The notes under the pieces were generated by a model. It saw only the letters and a list, made by a program, of their open reading frames with translations, was not told where the DNA came from and made no database searches. A DNA stretch of 64,000 nucleotides from Corallium rubrum (Eukaryota > Cnidaria > Anthozoa > Scleralcyonacea > Coralliidae), in NCBI GenBank assembly GCA_964035015.1, contig OZ036004.1:5808280-5872279 (forward strand), written 5' to 3'. Positions 10,702 to 21,963 of the stretch are shown piece by piece. Positions within the stretch are counted from its first letter, which is position 1. Each line of letters begins with the position of its first letter. The translations under genes and the position numbers were made by a program.

Positions 10702-12054
10702 ATGTCGGAGTTTTTGATTTTATTGAACTTAGATACAAGGTATTATGAAAATTGAAGATATGTCTTGAAAGTATGAGTTTTAAATATTTTAATCATATTA
10801 AATATATTTTATGTTTTGCTAGATTCGATGGCCTGCTAATATTGTAATAACCGAGAATTGTATAACTAAATACAACCGAGTAAGTGGTTTAGAAATACAT
10901 ATTATCTCGTGTATATTTCGCAGCCTTTTGTTTCCATATGTTTTGTAAACTGAAGTCGTATTTATTTCCTGCAGATATTTGCATTTATGTTGCGTTTGAA
11001 GAGAACAGCCTGGGTTCTACAAGATATAAGAACTTCTCTAAAACGAATGGGTAAGATCGGAATCTTTATAGAAAGAAAAGTTGTGCTCAGATCTTGTACA
11101 TTGAATGTTTAGCAATTCTTTACCTCTATTTTATAAGATCTTTAATATCTTTCTCCTGGCGTTGTTTTTTTAAAGATAAACATTCTTACAATTCACCTCA
11201 ACTCAGGAAAGTTCATTTATTCAGGTAATTTCATGCTACGCCGTATATAATTTACTATGACATGTATATGGACATCTCTAGGTTCTGTAGTATACGTATA
11301 GTGCGTGCTCTATAGTCTATATAGTCATACTTAAGATATTCTATGGTGTATAATAATTTTGTTTATGAAAGAGGTACTTGTATTTATTTCTAATATTGTC
11401 ATATTGTTCTTAAATTAGACACGAAATGAGTCATTTTGTAAATGATGTCCAAGGTTATATTTCCAACCAAATACTTCATGTCACGTGGCAAGAGTTTCTC
11501 CAGTCTTTGGAACAAAACGTAAGCTCGTGCTTGTCATTTCGTTTCTCCCCTCCCCCTTCCCCCTTCCGGCCTTCCCTCCCCTTCTCCTCCCTTCTCCCCT
11601 TCCATCCATCCTCCCTTCCCCTTCCCCTTCCCTTCCCCTCGACCCCTCGCCTTCCCCTCCCCTCCCCTCCCCCTCCCCTCCATCCTCCCCTCCTCCCCTT
11701 CCCCTCCTCCAGTCAACACAATCTCTCCTGATTTCTTCATGTAGGTTCGTAATTTAGACGACCTTCACGACTGTCATGCAGAATATCTTAACAAAGCTTT
11801 ATTTCGGGCTTTGTTGAATAAGAAAGCAGCTCCTGTGATGAAGATTATATCTGATTTATTTACGATGGTTTTAAAGTTCCACACTCAACTGGTGTCGTCT
11901 TCATGGCAAACTGATCACGTCTCGGGAGACTTCGTCCATCCTCGTTTTTCATTACTATGTTCTACGCATGACACGTTTAAGGAGAGCACGTGTTTCTTAT
12001 TTACAGGTGAGATATTCAACTTCGAATACCAAGCCAGGGTTTCTCCTAGGTGGG

Positions 12055-12085
<31 letters not shown>

Positions 12086-12358
12086 TAATATGGAATAATG
12101 TGGAAACCAATTAAGTATAGTAGGGAAACAAATTATGATTAATGAAAACGAACATTATTTGACGTATTCGTACAACACTAGCAGGAGTGGAATACTACTG
12201 GCTTATATATCGTTTTTATTTGTTTAGTTATCAGTAAACTTGTAACTCGTGGTTATCAACCTCATCTTGAAGAATTATTGCTTCGATTGGATTTTAATTC
12301 CTACTACGGTAAAAACATTTCTGGTAACCCACTCGCTATAAACACCTCTGAAGTCTGA
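10702..12358 (+). CDS. TUBGCP6: Gamma-tubulin complex component 6, C-terminal part (3' exons)
   Basis: Seven exons join in phase: 10702-10739, 10823-10879, 10975-11050, 11176-11224, 11419-11518, 11745-12006, 12228-12358 (stop TGA). They encode about 236 residues of the GRIP2 end of a gamma-tubulin complex protein. Recognisable blocks are ELRYK, WPANIVITENC, KRTAWVLQD, HEMSHFVNDVQGYI, NKKAAPVMKIISDL, LVTRGYQPHLEELLLRLDFN. The QGYI...ILHVTW block and the very end match GCP6 better than GCP2-5. GCP6 is part of the gamma-tubulin ring complex that nucleates microtubules at centrosomes and basal bodies. The exon before 10702 ends in phase 1 but is not found in the upstream 10.7 kb, which is filled by the antisense mobile-element genes. 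The 5' portion is therefore outside the window or lost. A C-rich tract sits in intron 5. Confidence 0.85.
11540..11712. repeat. Pyrimidine-rich TCCCC tract
   Basis: Low-complexity CCCCTTCC/CCCTCC run of about 170 bp inside the intron 11519-11744 of TUBGCP6; it gives long Pro/Leu/Ser frames that are artefacts. Confidence 0.9.
12056..12086. repeat. GT run followed by a poly-G tract
   Basis: Short GTGTGTGT run followed by an uninterrupted G run, inside the last TUBGCP6 intron. A candidate for assembly error or G-quadruplex formation. Confidence 0.85.
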
Positions 12359-12940
12359 AACAGCAATTAATATTATATAATGTTAATTAGAAATGTTCTA
12401 TGTATAGTGCATTGCGCTTGTGTAGGTCTGTCAGTTTAACTAGATAATGGAGTAGACAACCAAGCTTGGTATATATTTGGCTACAAGTTAAGAAATGGTT
12501 GATTGATGAATAAGAAAGCAAAACAAACAGGTTATGCTCATTAATAATTTCAACTTCGGTTACTTAATCTGTCTTTGACGTAGTGATGGCGCCTTGCCAT
12601 TCAGACGTCAGAACATGCGAATGATGATGAAAACATTGATGATAAGTAAGTGCAAAGAGGGTAGCACAAAGAGGGTAGCGGAAGTGGGTAGCATGGTAGC
12701 GCAAAGAGGGTAGCGTTTCCGGCTACAGTTTATACGCTTTTCGTATTTAATCCTTATTCACGGATTATAACTTTACGGAAATCAGAGGAAGAAATTAAAA
12801 ATTACATTCCTTGAGAATGCCGGAACTCATCACTCGTCTAGGAAGGACTTTGAATGCTCACTCAAAAACCCCAACAAAAATAAACAAAAAAGTGACGTCC
12901 ATAACGCCTTAGTCTGAACGTGACCGGCCACTGCACGTAG
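12359..12940. other. Spacer downstream of TUBGCP6
   Basis: No gene seen. Around 12650-12720 there is a short run of three to four direct copies of an AGAGGGTAGC-like word. The rest is AT-rich unique sequence. Confidence 0.5.
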
Positions 12941-12941
12941 T

Positions 12942-13045
12942 CTGTAGTGTAGTGTAGTGTAGTGTAGTGTAGTGTAGTGTAGTGTAGTGTAGTGTAGTGT
13001 AGTGTAGTGTAGTGTAGTGTAGTGTAGTGTAGTGTAGTGTAGTGT
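12942..13045. repeat. GTGTA pentamer microsatellite
   Basis: About twenty perfect copies of AGTGT. Confidence 0.97.
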
Positions 13046-13900
13046 CTCACCAAATACTCATATTTCACAAGATATTGTTATTTTTTCAAAATGAACTGCT
13101 ATTTACAGTAAAACTCTGCTTATTATTTAAACTCTGCTATTTACAGTACTTTTTATTCATTGTTACATCATCTAGAATATGGTATGCGTTCAGTATAATG
13201 AAGATGCAGCATTATTTTCATTCTCTATAATTCAACATAAACACTTGCTTTCTTACTCAGAAAACCTCTAGTGTATTTCCATGGCTGGTGCATTTCTATC
13301 AATTTCAAGACCCCTCTGTGGCCATTTTGCTGACCTCGTGGTGGAACAATTTATAATACTCTAAAGCGTAAATGCCTGGTGGGGGGTGGGCAGTCTTAAC
13401 CTAGACTTAAAGTCAGCCTTCATTTTAAATTAAGAATAAATTTTGGTTAAAATAAAATATGGCCTAGAAATCCTGGTCATTAACCGCGCGCATTACTTCA
13501 ACATTATTTGCGTCAACGGTCTGGCACCTCATTACACGAGCACCATTTCATTTTGGATTTGACATTTTGACACCAATTGTCGTTTCAAAACAACTTCTTC
13601 ACTACACGTCGGTATAAATAAAAACTCCTCTTTCTTATGCCAATTCAACTTACATTCTGTTGATACGGAGAATTAGACTGAGTTAGGCTTCGGCTTGAAA
13701 CACACCCCCACAGTTGAAATGGATATTTATTGAAGCCTAACCCGCCTTAATGTCTGTTTATTATGTCTGTATTTATCGTCTTAAGTGAATGCATGGTTTC
13801 GTATTTCACTGGTCATTATTACGCCCTGACACGTACGAAGTTTATTTAGCGTTCCGTCAAAAAACGCTCGCCATTCTAGTGCTCTATCACTTCAGTTTGC
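13046..13900. other. Spacer upstream of the tetraspan gene
   Basis: No ORF of note. TATAAATA at 13613-13620 lies about 300 bp upstream of the next gene's ATG and is a possible core promoter element. Confidence 0.35.
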
Positions 13901-13916
13901 GTTTCATTTGATCATC

Positions 13917-16239
13917 ATGGTCAGGTTGAGGCTTCACTTTACATCTTTCAAGATATTTCGACTTCTTTTACCTTTGGCTGTCGTTATTTCTGGCACTACT
14001 ATATTTTTGTGCGGCATGGTAAGAACCTACCATATTGCCGAAACACAATCGAAAAATCTTCAAGAACAACGTTATTTGAAAGCGCAAGTGGAATACATGG
14101 AATGGTGGGTTGGTTTTTTGGTAAGTTCCATATCAAACCTTGTTCACATGCCTTGTCTATATTCCATTTTGAATTCAGTTTTTAATTAATTAACATGCAT
14201 TTACCGTGATTTACACAAAGCACAAGTGCTCGTCTAGTAGATCGTGTTCATTATCACATTAGGGGGTATAGTTATTGTATGACTCAACACATGTTAATTA
14301 ATACTGACTTGATATGGTGCCTTGTATGTCCGATTGTTATTCAACATTGTTATTCACCAGTTCTCATCTGTATATAATTCTACAATACTAAAATAATGAT
14401 CTTTCCGTTAGTCTTACAATTTATTTCTATTGTGTTTTTTTTTAGTTAGCGGCAACTGGTATTTTGGCAATGACTGCTGTTCTCGTTGACAAACCTTTAT
14501 TGGTAAGTTGTCGTGTTCCAGCCTGCGAACAGGCCCGTCCTCTTTAGCCTTGCAAGAGCCTGCATGCGATTTCTCGTCCCGCTAACGATTATCTTCCGTA
14601 TTTTTTCTACTCGGAACATTTCTCGCTGATGAGTCGCTTTCAAATGCTACAAAACATCTTTTTAGGCGCAAAAATTTTTGTTTTGTAGATATTCGTGGTC
14701 TTTAATAGCCTGCGTGCAGTCTCTAGTGCGGAAACGGAAATAGGTTTGGCTAGCTAGAGTCTTATATTTGAGCGAGCACTCGCGCGCAAGTGCCTTTTCT
14801 ACTCCCAAGCTTGGGATTTTGAAAGGCATGAAATTCCTAATGTAGCCTGGTGAAAAATTAGACTTAGTTTACTTTTCCTGAGCCAATGTTTCGTCAGTTT
14901 TCGCCACTCGTCCCTAGTTAGTGTCTTCATCAGGGATGATCGTTGTGAAGACAGGCGCTGTCTCATAGGATTACTGATGACGTTATCTATCAACAAGATG
15001 CCAATAAGCTTCTGAGAATAGACCCACTAATATGCCATGCCTCTAGCCTCGTACCCAGGCGCTTATAGTTTCCGGGCATATCTCGGCCTTACGGCAGCGT
15101 AATAAGAATAAAGGCCTGGTTATGAGACTGCCACACCTCCGGACAACGTGTTTGATGGCACTGTGGATTGGTAATAATCATTAATATTTTACTTTTTCAA
15201 TCTTATGCGGGACTTGAGAACATTTTCAGGTTTATTTATTTTTATTTTATTTTATTGAATTTGTCACAGTAAATAATCACATAAATTGGATACAAAGGTT
15301 GCTAGTACATAAGCAAATACAACAATCAAAGAACAATAAAAAACGCTTACAAAACAACAGATAAAATAGATGTGACAGGAGAAAGGAACAGGACTTGCGT
15401 CCCTATTGAGACCTGACCCCTCAAACAATATACTCAAAATAATATAAACTTAAACAGTATACTCAATAGTCAATAGGTTCTTTTCGTTATGTATAAAAGT
15501 TGGTTTGTTTTGTGTGTTTTTTAGTTTAAAATGTCTGTTGGGGCAATTGGCGTCTGCTTTGTGCTCACACTTTATGCATTATTCTGGGACGCTGGAGAGT
15601 TTAGTTATATTGCAAAAGATAAAAGTATTATGGAGTTCTTGAAAGCAGATGGTCATGAATGTCAAACCACTATACATAATTTTACTTATACTGGTGTCAG
15701 ATACCTTTTCCATGATTGTGAATGCACCAAGGGTACTGCAACATGTAAGTTACGCATTTCCGGCTAATTTTGCGGGAAACATGGGAATCCAAGACTGCAG
15801 GACAGTAGACCGTACACTACAGCAGTACAGTACAGTAGGACATAGTACAATACAATGCACTACAGTACAGTGGTACAGTACAGTACAGTACAGTACAGTA
15901 CAGTACAGTACAGTAGGACGTAGTACACTACACTACTGTAGTACAGTACAGTAGGACATAGCACAGGACAATACAATAAATACACTACACTGCACTGCAC
16001 TACACTACACTACACCACACCACACCACACCACACCACACCACACCACACCACACCACACCACACTACACTACACTACACTACACTACACTACACTAGTA
16101 CAGTACAATACAGTACAGTGCAGTAAACAGTAGGACATAGTAGAGGACAGTAGTATACAGGACAGTCCACTGGGGTAGGTTTTAGTTGAATATGGAGTTG
16201 TGGTAGAGTATATAGGTAATATTGCGCTAGGCAACGGAG

Positions 16240-16287
<48 letters not shown>

Positions 16288-16754
16288 TATTCGGTATAGT
16301 ACTGCCATTTACTGTAGAAGTGCAATAGTAGGCTCCATTAAGGTTGATGTTCATAAAAATTGACATTTTTTGTGTTTTTTATAGATATTGATTTTTTTGT
16401 TCCGTACTCTTGTGAAATATTGAATAGCCTCTACTATGTGCATGCTGTTTTAGCTTTTGCAATGGCTTGTGCAATTGCGTTCAGCTTGTTTACAATATTT
16501 TCTTTCGTCTTGATTTTAAAACGCATCTCTCAAGTAAGTAGCATATTTTACATTTTAGCTTGTGCGTTATAAGATGTTTTATGTTAAATTACAAATTTGT
16601 ACTTTTTACTAGTACTTAAGTTGTTTTATTTTTCACGAAGTTAACTTTTTTTTTACTTCTTTATTAGATCACCACAGCACTTCATCTCGATGAAAAACCT
16701 CTGAGTGAGGACTTTGGCAATGTTTCAGGGAATTTGTATCTGGATCAGTCGTGA
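13917..16754 (+). CDS. Unrecognised four-pass membrane protein
   Basis: Five exons join in phase: 13917-14120, 14446-14502, 15525-15744, 16385-16533, 16668-16754, giving about 238 residues. Four hydrophobic segments are clear: about 16-36 (LLLPLAVVISGTTIFLCG), 63-82 (WWVGFLLAATGILAMTAVLV), 88-108 (VGAIGVCFVLTLYALFW) and 175-203 (HAVLAFAMACAIAFSLFTIF). The TM1-TM2 loop is charged. The TM3-TM4 loop of about 65 residues holds at least three cysteines (ECQ, CEC) and an NFT sequon, so it is probably extracellular. The tail is acidic. The topology resembles MS4A/CD20-type or claudin-like tetraspan proteins, but no signature of a named family (no CCG of tetraspanins, no GLW of claudins) is seen. All splice sites are GT-AG and phases agree, so I am fairly sure it is a gene; its function is unknown. 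Confidence 0.7.
15815..16120. repeat. TACAG / ACACC pentamer microsatellite
   Basis: Mixed CAGTA and CACCA/CACTA pentamers in intron 3 of the tetraspan gene; frames reading through are artefacts. Confidence 0.95.
16240..16284. repeat. TA dinucleotide repeat
   Basis: About 22 TA units within the same intron. Confidence 0.95.
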
Positions 16755-16775
16755 AGTTAAAACGATTCCTTCTTA

Positions 16776-17601
16776 GACCGCGTTTACACGATGCCGGTAC
16801 AATTTGAAAACGGAACAAAATCATGCCGGTATGCAAATGCAGCATATAACATTTCAAATAGTGTAATAAAAGTAGCGTGCTGCGTAGGCAGTGTAGAAAC
16901 AACAATCGAAATATAGTAAGGTTAGATATACTGCCGAAACAGAGAACGTGGGAGTCTAACGTTTCGAGCGAAGGCCCTTCGTCAGAGAGAAACGTTTTTT
17001 TGTGTATCGTGTAAAGGCAAGGCCTAAACGGCATGATTTGGTTCCGTTTTCATGTCATTTTTGTGCCGGTATCGTGTAAAGGCAAGGCCTAAACGGCATG
17101 ATTTTGTTCCGTTTTCATGTCATTTTTGTGCCGGTATCGTGTAAAGGCAAGGCCTAAACGGCATGATTTTGTTCCGTTTTCATGTCATTTTTGTGCCGGT
17201 ATCGTGTAAAGGCAAGGCCTAAACGGCATGATTTTGTTCCGTTTTCATGTCATTTTTGTGCTGGTATCGTGTAAAGGCAAGGCCTAAACGGCATGATTTG
17301 GTTCCGTTTTCATGTCATTTTTGTGCCGGTATCGTGTAAAGGCAAGGCCTAAACGGCATGATTTTGTTCCGTTTTCATGTCATTTTTGTGCCGGTATCGT
17401 GTAAAGGCAAGGCCTAAACGGCATGATTTGGTTCCCTTTTCATGTCATTTTTGTGCCGGTATCGTGTAAAGGCAAGGCCTAAACGGCATGATTTGGTTCC
17501 CTTTTCATGTCATTTTTGTGCCGGTATCGTGTAAAGGCAAGGCCTAAACGGCATGATTTGGTTCCGTTTTCAAATTGTACCGGCATCGTGTAAACGGGAT
17601 C
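16776..17601. mobile_element. Harbinger-like MITE with internal 65-bp tandem array
   Basis: Terminal inverted repeats of about 40 bp begin GACCGCGTTTACACGATG on the left and end CATCGTGTAAACGGGATC on the right. They are flanked by TTA on both sides (16773-16775 and 17602-17604), the 3-bp target duplication typical of PIF/Harbinger elements. The interior is about nine copies of a 65-bp unit (from near 17000) built from the same words as the termini (ATCGTGTAAA, GTTCCGTTTTCA, GCCGGT). No transposase is present, so the element is non-autonomous. It starts only 21 bp after the stop of the tetraspan gene and may provide its 3' UTR. Confidence 0.8.
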
Positions 17602-17631
17602 TTAATAATACAAAACCTTTCATTATCCCAG

Positions 17632-17845
17632 ACAATCTCTTATTATCCATGGGAATCCCTTTTTATCCATGGGAATCTCTTTTTATCCATGGGAATCTCT
17701 TTTTATCCATGGGAATCTCTTTTTATCCATGGGAATCTCTTTTTATCCATGGGAATCTCTTTTTATCCATGGGAATCTCTTTTTATCCATGGGAATCTCT
17801 TTTTATCCATGGGAATCTCTTATTATCCATGGGAATCCCTTCAAC
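17632..17845. repeat. 20-bp tandem repeat
   Basis: About ten near-perfect copies of a 20-bp unit containing ATCCATGGGAATC. Each unit holds the palindrome CCATGG. Reading frames give a repeated peptide and are not considered genes. Confidence 0.95.
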
Positions 17846-18137
17846 AATGTTAAATATCAATTCATATTATCAGAAGAAAACTAAACGTATCTTTTCATCC
17901 GTTTTTAGTTTTTATAATTTGTCCTAGTTGTTGTAATCCATATCCATTGTTTAATCTGTTTACACAAGGTGTTTTTCAATTAAATGTTTTAAAAAAAGAA
18001 CCGTTTCGAAAGTTGATTTTAAAGATTGACCCCATAACCGTTATAACGGGTCGCTTTTTTCACGGTGACCGTGTTATAAATGACCTGTTATACAGCATAT
18101 ATTTATAAACTATAAAAACTATATTATTAAAGACATA

Positions 18138-18668
18138 TTAACTTGTCCAGAAGTATGTATAAAACCAAAAATTATAAGATTTAGAACATGTTAGGTATTT
18201 CTCATCGCAGCACACTACGCTCGTTGCACAGTTTGGTACCACGTGCCAATCACGTGTTTGCTGACGCACATTATTACATTCGCAATCGTCTAGGTCGCAC
18301 CTGCGCACAATCGACGCAACTTTTGTTGTGCTGCGACGTTGTTTTGTGAAATTCCTAAAACAAACTTCAAACATAACATCCTGACACACTTGATCTTCAT
18401 TTAGAGCTTGCCATTTCTTGCCGTAGTCGTGTTCTTCACATATGAAACACGTTGATTTTAAAGTCAGAATGCGGCCTGTAGGAATAAACAAATCACTAAT
18501 TATATCACAAAGAAGAAAGAAAGAGACACAGTGTTGATACTGTAACAAACTATCAATGTCAACTACAAAGCACAGTGAAGTAGCATTTTCTACACTTACC
18601 AATATCATATTTTTCCTTTACCAGCAAGGACATTGCTCTACCAGACGATATATTAACAGTGATTCTTG
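18138..18668 (-). CDS. Cysteine-rich protein fragment (possible Ly6/three-finger-like domain), 3' exons
   Basis: Two exons join in phase on the minus strand: 18600-18668 (acceptor TTCTTAG, donor GTAAGT) and 18138-18475 (acceptor TCCTACAG), phase 1. The second exon holds about ten cysteines in a C-x2-C ... C ... C ... C ... C-x-C ... C ... CC ... C pattern ending CCDEKYLTC, loosely like a Ly6/uPAR three-finger fold, but the usual CN ending is absent. No membrane segment follows, only an aromatic tail. The first exon enters in phase 1, so 5' exons are missing; the intron upstream contains a large CTCTA satellite. The family assignment is weak. Confidence 0.45.
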
Positions 18669-18764
18669 CTAAGAAAAATATTCTTATCACAACACCTGTT
18701 AGAAAACCTAAACAAAGAAAAGTATTACTTCATATGGCTCGTACGTTCCAAATTCGAATTTCTT

Positions 18765-19199
18765 ACTCCACTCTGCTCTACTGTACTCCACTCCACTCCA
18801 CTCCACTCCACTCTGCTCTGCTCCACTCTACTCCCATCCACTCCGCTCTGCTCCGCTCGGCTCGGCTCCGCTCCGCTCTACTCCGCTCTACTCTACTCCG
18901 CTCCGCTCGGCTCGGCTCGGCTCGGCTCGGCTCTACTCTACTCTACTCTACTCTACTCTACTCTACTCTACTCTACTCTACTCTACTCTACTCTACTCTA
19001 CTCTACTCTACTCTACTCTACTCTACTCTACTCTACTCTACTCTACTCTACTCTACTCTACTCTACTCTACTCTACTCTACTCTACTCTACTCTACTCTA
19101 CTCTACTCTACTCTACTCTACTCTACTCTACTCTACTCTACTCTACTCTACTCTACTCTACTCTACTCTACTCTACTCTACTCTACTCTACTCTACTCA
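18765..19199. repeat. CTCTA pentamer satellite
   Basis: About 430 bp of CTCTA, with CTCCA/CTCGG variants on the left edge. The long Ser-Thr-Leu-Leu-Tyr frames through it are artefacts. Confidence 0.97.
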
Positions 19200-19967
19200 C
19201 GGGATTTAGATCAGAGTGGTGACATTGACATTCTGTCTTGCCCAGCGGCGCAGTCAAAGGATACGAGGTATAATATCGTTCTAATTGGTTGAGTGTCTGG
19301 TATCCTCACATTCTTATTGTCGTGTTTAAGGGAACTCTATAGCTTTATGCTTGCACGACCCTTTATTATACTAATAAATCCATCCATGTGATACTGAATA
19401 TTAAATTCCCGCTCAAGATATAAATGGACAATGATTGTTTGTGCATGGTGAAGTCAGTGCCGAAACTGACTTCACAGTCTTTCAATACCTGCTATGGCCT
19501 CGCGTGAATGACCATTTCCATAACGCTAATTAAAACTAAAAAAGAACCTTGAAGAAACGTATTTTATTCTTCCATATATAATAAAACACAGCGACTATTC
19601 AAGCGTTCACTTGATATGCTTGGTTAATTCTATTGCCTGACAGCCACTGTTATGCCTTACTACCTGGCTTTTGTTTTCAAAACAATTTCTAGTTACAATA
19701 ACTGTTATGTTAAACAAACTTTTTTACTATAAACTTTATATTAGAACTTACTAAAAAATGCTTTGCAACGGTCAGGTTCAAGACATTGTATCATGGTTAA
19801 AATGCTTACACTGTTTCAACGCATTGTTGCTAGCCGTATTGTTGAATTTAATCTTCGTACGTTCAGAAACATCAAATGCCACTTTGATTATTTTAATGAT
19901 ATCACATGACGTTATTCTAAAGTAAGTAATGATGATGTGATTACCTATTATCACCATGACGATGACC
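19200..19967. other. Spacer with no resolved gene
   Basis: A short open stretch on the minus strand near 19215-19300 ends at a GTGAGT donor-like site, but its phase does not fit the downstream exon at 18668. Nothing else is supportable. Confidence 0.35.
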
Positions 19968-20288
19968 TTAGTTGGCGTAAGCAGTTTTCTTAGCATGATT
20001 AACAACAGATGATTTTCTGACTTCGTTGTGTCCATCACCAGACATCCTTCGCTCTTCGTCACATCTATAACCTGCTGAAAGATCTCGTTTGAAACCACAA
20101 CATAGTTTGACCACCTGCCCTCTTGTTGATTCAAGACGTTTTCTTATGACTGGCATTTGGACGCATGCCCGTTGACTCTTTAATCGCAAACACCGGCCAT
20201 AATCCTTTCTCTGCGAGTTGCTAATACCGCGGAATAACCCTTTACTGAACAAGTTACCAGGAGGATTCAACTTGACGAATAAAATCAT
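19968..20288 (-). CDS. Possible cysteine-rich exon (EMI-like), unresolved
   Basis: A minus-strand open stretch of about 100 residues with GRCLRLKSQRACV ... VVKLCCGFKRDLSAGYRC. The pair of adjacent cysteines followed by an aromatic/basic stretch and another cysteine recalls the end of EMI-type extracellular modules, but the match is loose. Splice boundaries are not evident, and an overlapping frame offers a hydrophobic run. Treat as a possible exon only. Confidence 0.2.
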   Translation of the reverse strand: MILFVKLNPPGNLFSKGLFRGISNSQRKDYGRCLRLKSQRACVQMPVIRKRLESTRGQVVKLCCGFKRDLSAGYRCDEERRMSGDGHNEVRKSSVVNHAKKTAYAN

Positions 20289-21051
20289 TTGACGTTAGAC
20301 GAAGTAAAATTATAAGTTGCCAAATGGTAACAGTTCCCAGTAAAGAGTTAATCACAGAGCATAGTCAATCGAGATATGGTCTGGAAACTCGGCAAACTTT
20401 AAGCGCCTATAATGAGCTGATTTTATGCTCACGCAGACCCTAAACCGTACCTTACACCGTGCACATCCTTTGTTTTAGGTTTAATATTTAAAGAGCACGG
20501 TTGAGGGATTGAACTGAAACGTTGCTATTGGACTCTAAAATACAATGTGTTCAGTGACCCTGCACCAAGCACAAAAATGCATAAAAGCAAACGAAAAGAT
20601 AGAACAAAGTCAAAGACTTAAGCTGAGTTTCCAGACCATATCTCCATTGACTATGTACAGAGTATACCTCGCTATTCGAAATCCACTTACATGTGTTTTA
20701 CATATGGTATGGTCATTGAAATATCGGAGTGTTTTTGAAAGTACCTATAACGGCAATTGCGTTTATAATATTAATACTTATTTGCGAACGCAGATAAGTG
20801 CAGTAAGCATAATATGTTTGCGGGAATTTCTTTTGTTCTCACTGATATACCTTATGAAAATTATTTTTTACTAATCTTACTTCAGTTGACGTCAAACCAA
20901 GGTCTGATTAGAACTAATCATACCGGTTATCAGTCAACGGACGTGACAACAAAAGAAATTCCCAGAAACATGATATTACAAAGGAATAGCATAGAATGAG
21001 GTGCATTTTCGACCCTCGGGAATTTTGCTAAATGACCCGAATCGAGCGCGA
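20289..21051. other. Spacer with no resolved gene
   Basis: Includes a short inverted pair: a TGGTCTGGAAACTCGGC-like word near 20378 and its complement GTTTCCAGACCA near 20627, probably the ends of another small inverted-repeat element. No gene seen. Confidence 0.35.
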
Positions 21052-21315
21052 TGTCGCCGATCGTCGCCGACCCATAAAAGAATATCGTCGCTGACCCATA
21101 AAAGAATAAAAGCACTGCTTTTCTGCATTGTTCTTTAAGCCTGGTTTTCATATGTCGCCGATTTGTGATTTAGATGCATTTTAAAACGGGAGGTGCAGCA
21201 GTATGTTAAGTGATGAAGAACAATACAGAAAAGCAGTGCTTTTATTCTTTTACTTAACATGCATCTAAATCATGGGTCGGCGATGATCGGCGACATATGA
21301 GAACCAGGCTTTAAG
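21052..21315. mobile_element. Small foldback element (GCCTGGTT termini)
   Basis: Termini TTAAGCCTGGTTTTCATATG (from 21135) and CATATGAGAACCAGGCTTTAA (to 21315) are inverted. The block 21052-21131 is an inverted copy of about 21210-21295 (GTCGCCGACCCA, AAAAGCACTGCTTTTCTG), so the whole forms a nested hairpin. Non-coding MITE. Confidence 0.7.
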
Positions 21316-21410
21316 AGCTAATACACCTTATGTAATATATCACACGAGAAACCGTTTATTATCTGATTTAAAAACACCGAGAAGTGTGTTGAAAAACGAA
21401 GCGATAGCCG

Positions 21411-21865
21411 AGTTTTTTTAAATCTCTTCGAGGTGTTTTTAAATCTCTTCGAGGTGTTTTTAACTCTCTTCGAGGTGTTTTTAAATCTCTTCGAGGTGTT
21501 TTTAACTCTCTTCGAGGTGTTTTTAACTCTCTTCGAGGTGTTTTTAAATCTCTTCGAGGTGTTTTTAACTCTCTTCGAGGTGTTTTTAAATCTCTTCGAG
21601 GTGTTTTTAAATCTCTTCGAGGTGTTTTTAAATCTCTTCGAGGTGTTTTTAAATCTCTTCGAGGTGTTTTTAAATCTCTTCGAGGTGTTTTTAAATCTCT
21701 TCGAGGTGTTTTTAAATCTCTTCGAGGTGTTTTTAAATCTCTTCGAAGTGTTTTTAAATCTCTTCGAGGTGTTTTTAAATCTCTTCGAGGTGTTTTTAAA
21801 TCTCTTCGAGGTGTTTTTAACTCTCTTCGAGGTGTTTTTAAATCTCTTCGAGGTGTTTTTAAATC
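21411..21865. repeat. 21-bp tandem repeat
   Basis: About 21-22 copies of a 21-bp unit (TTTTTAAATCTCTTCGAGGTG with AAAT/AACT variants). Because the unit is a multiple of three, both strands stay open (a Lys-Thr-Pro-Arg-Arg heptad on minus, a Leu-Phe-Glu-Val-Phe heptad on plus). No sign of selection for a protein. Confidence 0.95.
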
Positions 21866-21963
21866 AGATAATAAATGGCTTCGAGTGTGCAGTATTTGAA
21901 GAGAAATTTGAGGTAAAACTTGTCTTAATTTATGGGCGTTATCAGGGATGTAAAAAATGGAGT

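Noticed and set aside
16669..17034. Minus-strand 121-residue ORF
   Set aside because: It overlaps the tetraspan last exon and the MITE terminus and has no family resemblance.
17000..17600. CRISPR-like array of regular repeats
   Set aside because: Units are contiguous 65-bp repeats without unique spacers, in a eukaryotic genome, bounded by transposon termini.
18659..19292. Plus-strand ORFs of 187-208 residues
   Set aside because: They consist of CTCTA satellite translated as Ser-Thr-Leu-Leu-Tyr repeats.
19215..19300. Minus-strand open stretch ending at a GTGAGT site
   Set aside because: Its phase does not match the exon at 18600-18668 and no acceptor with a pyrimidine tract precedes it.
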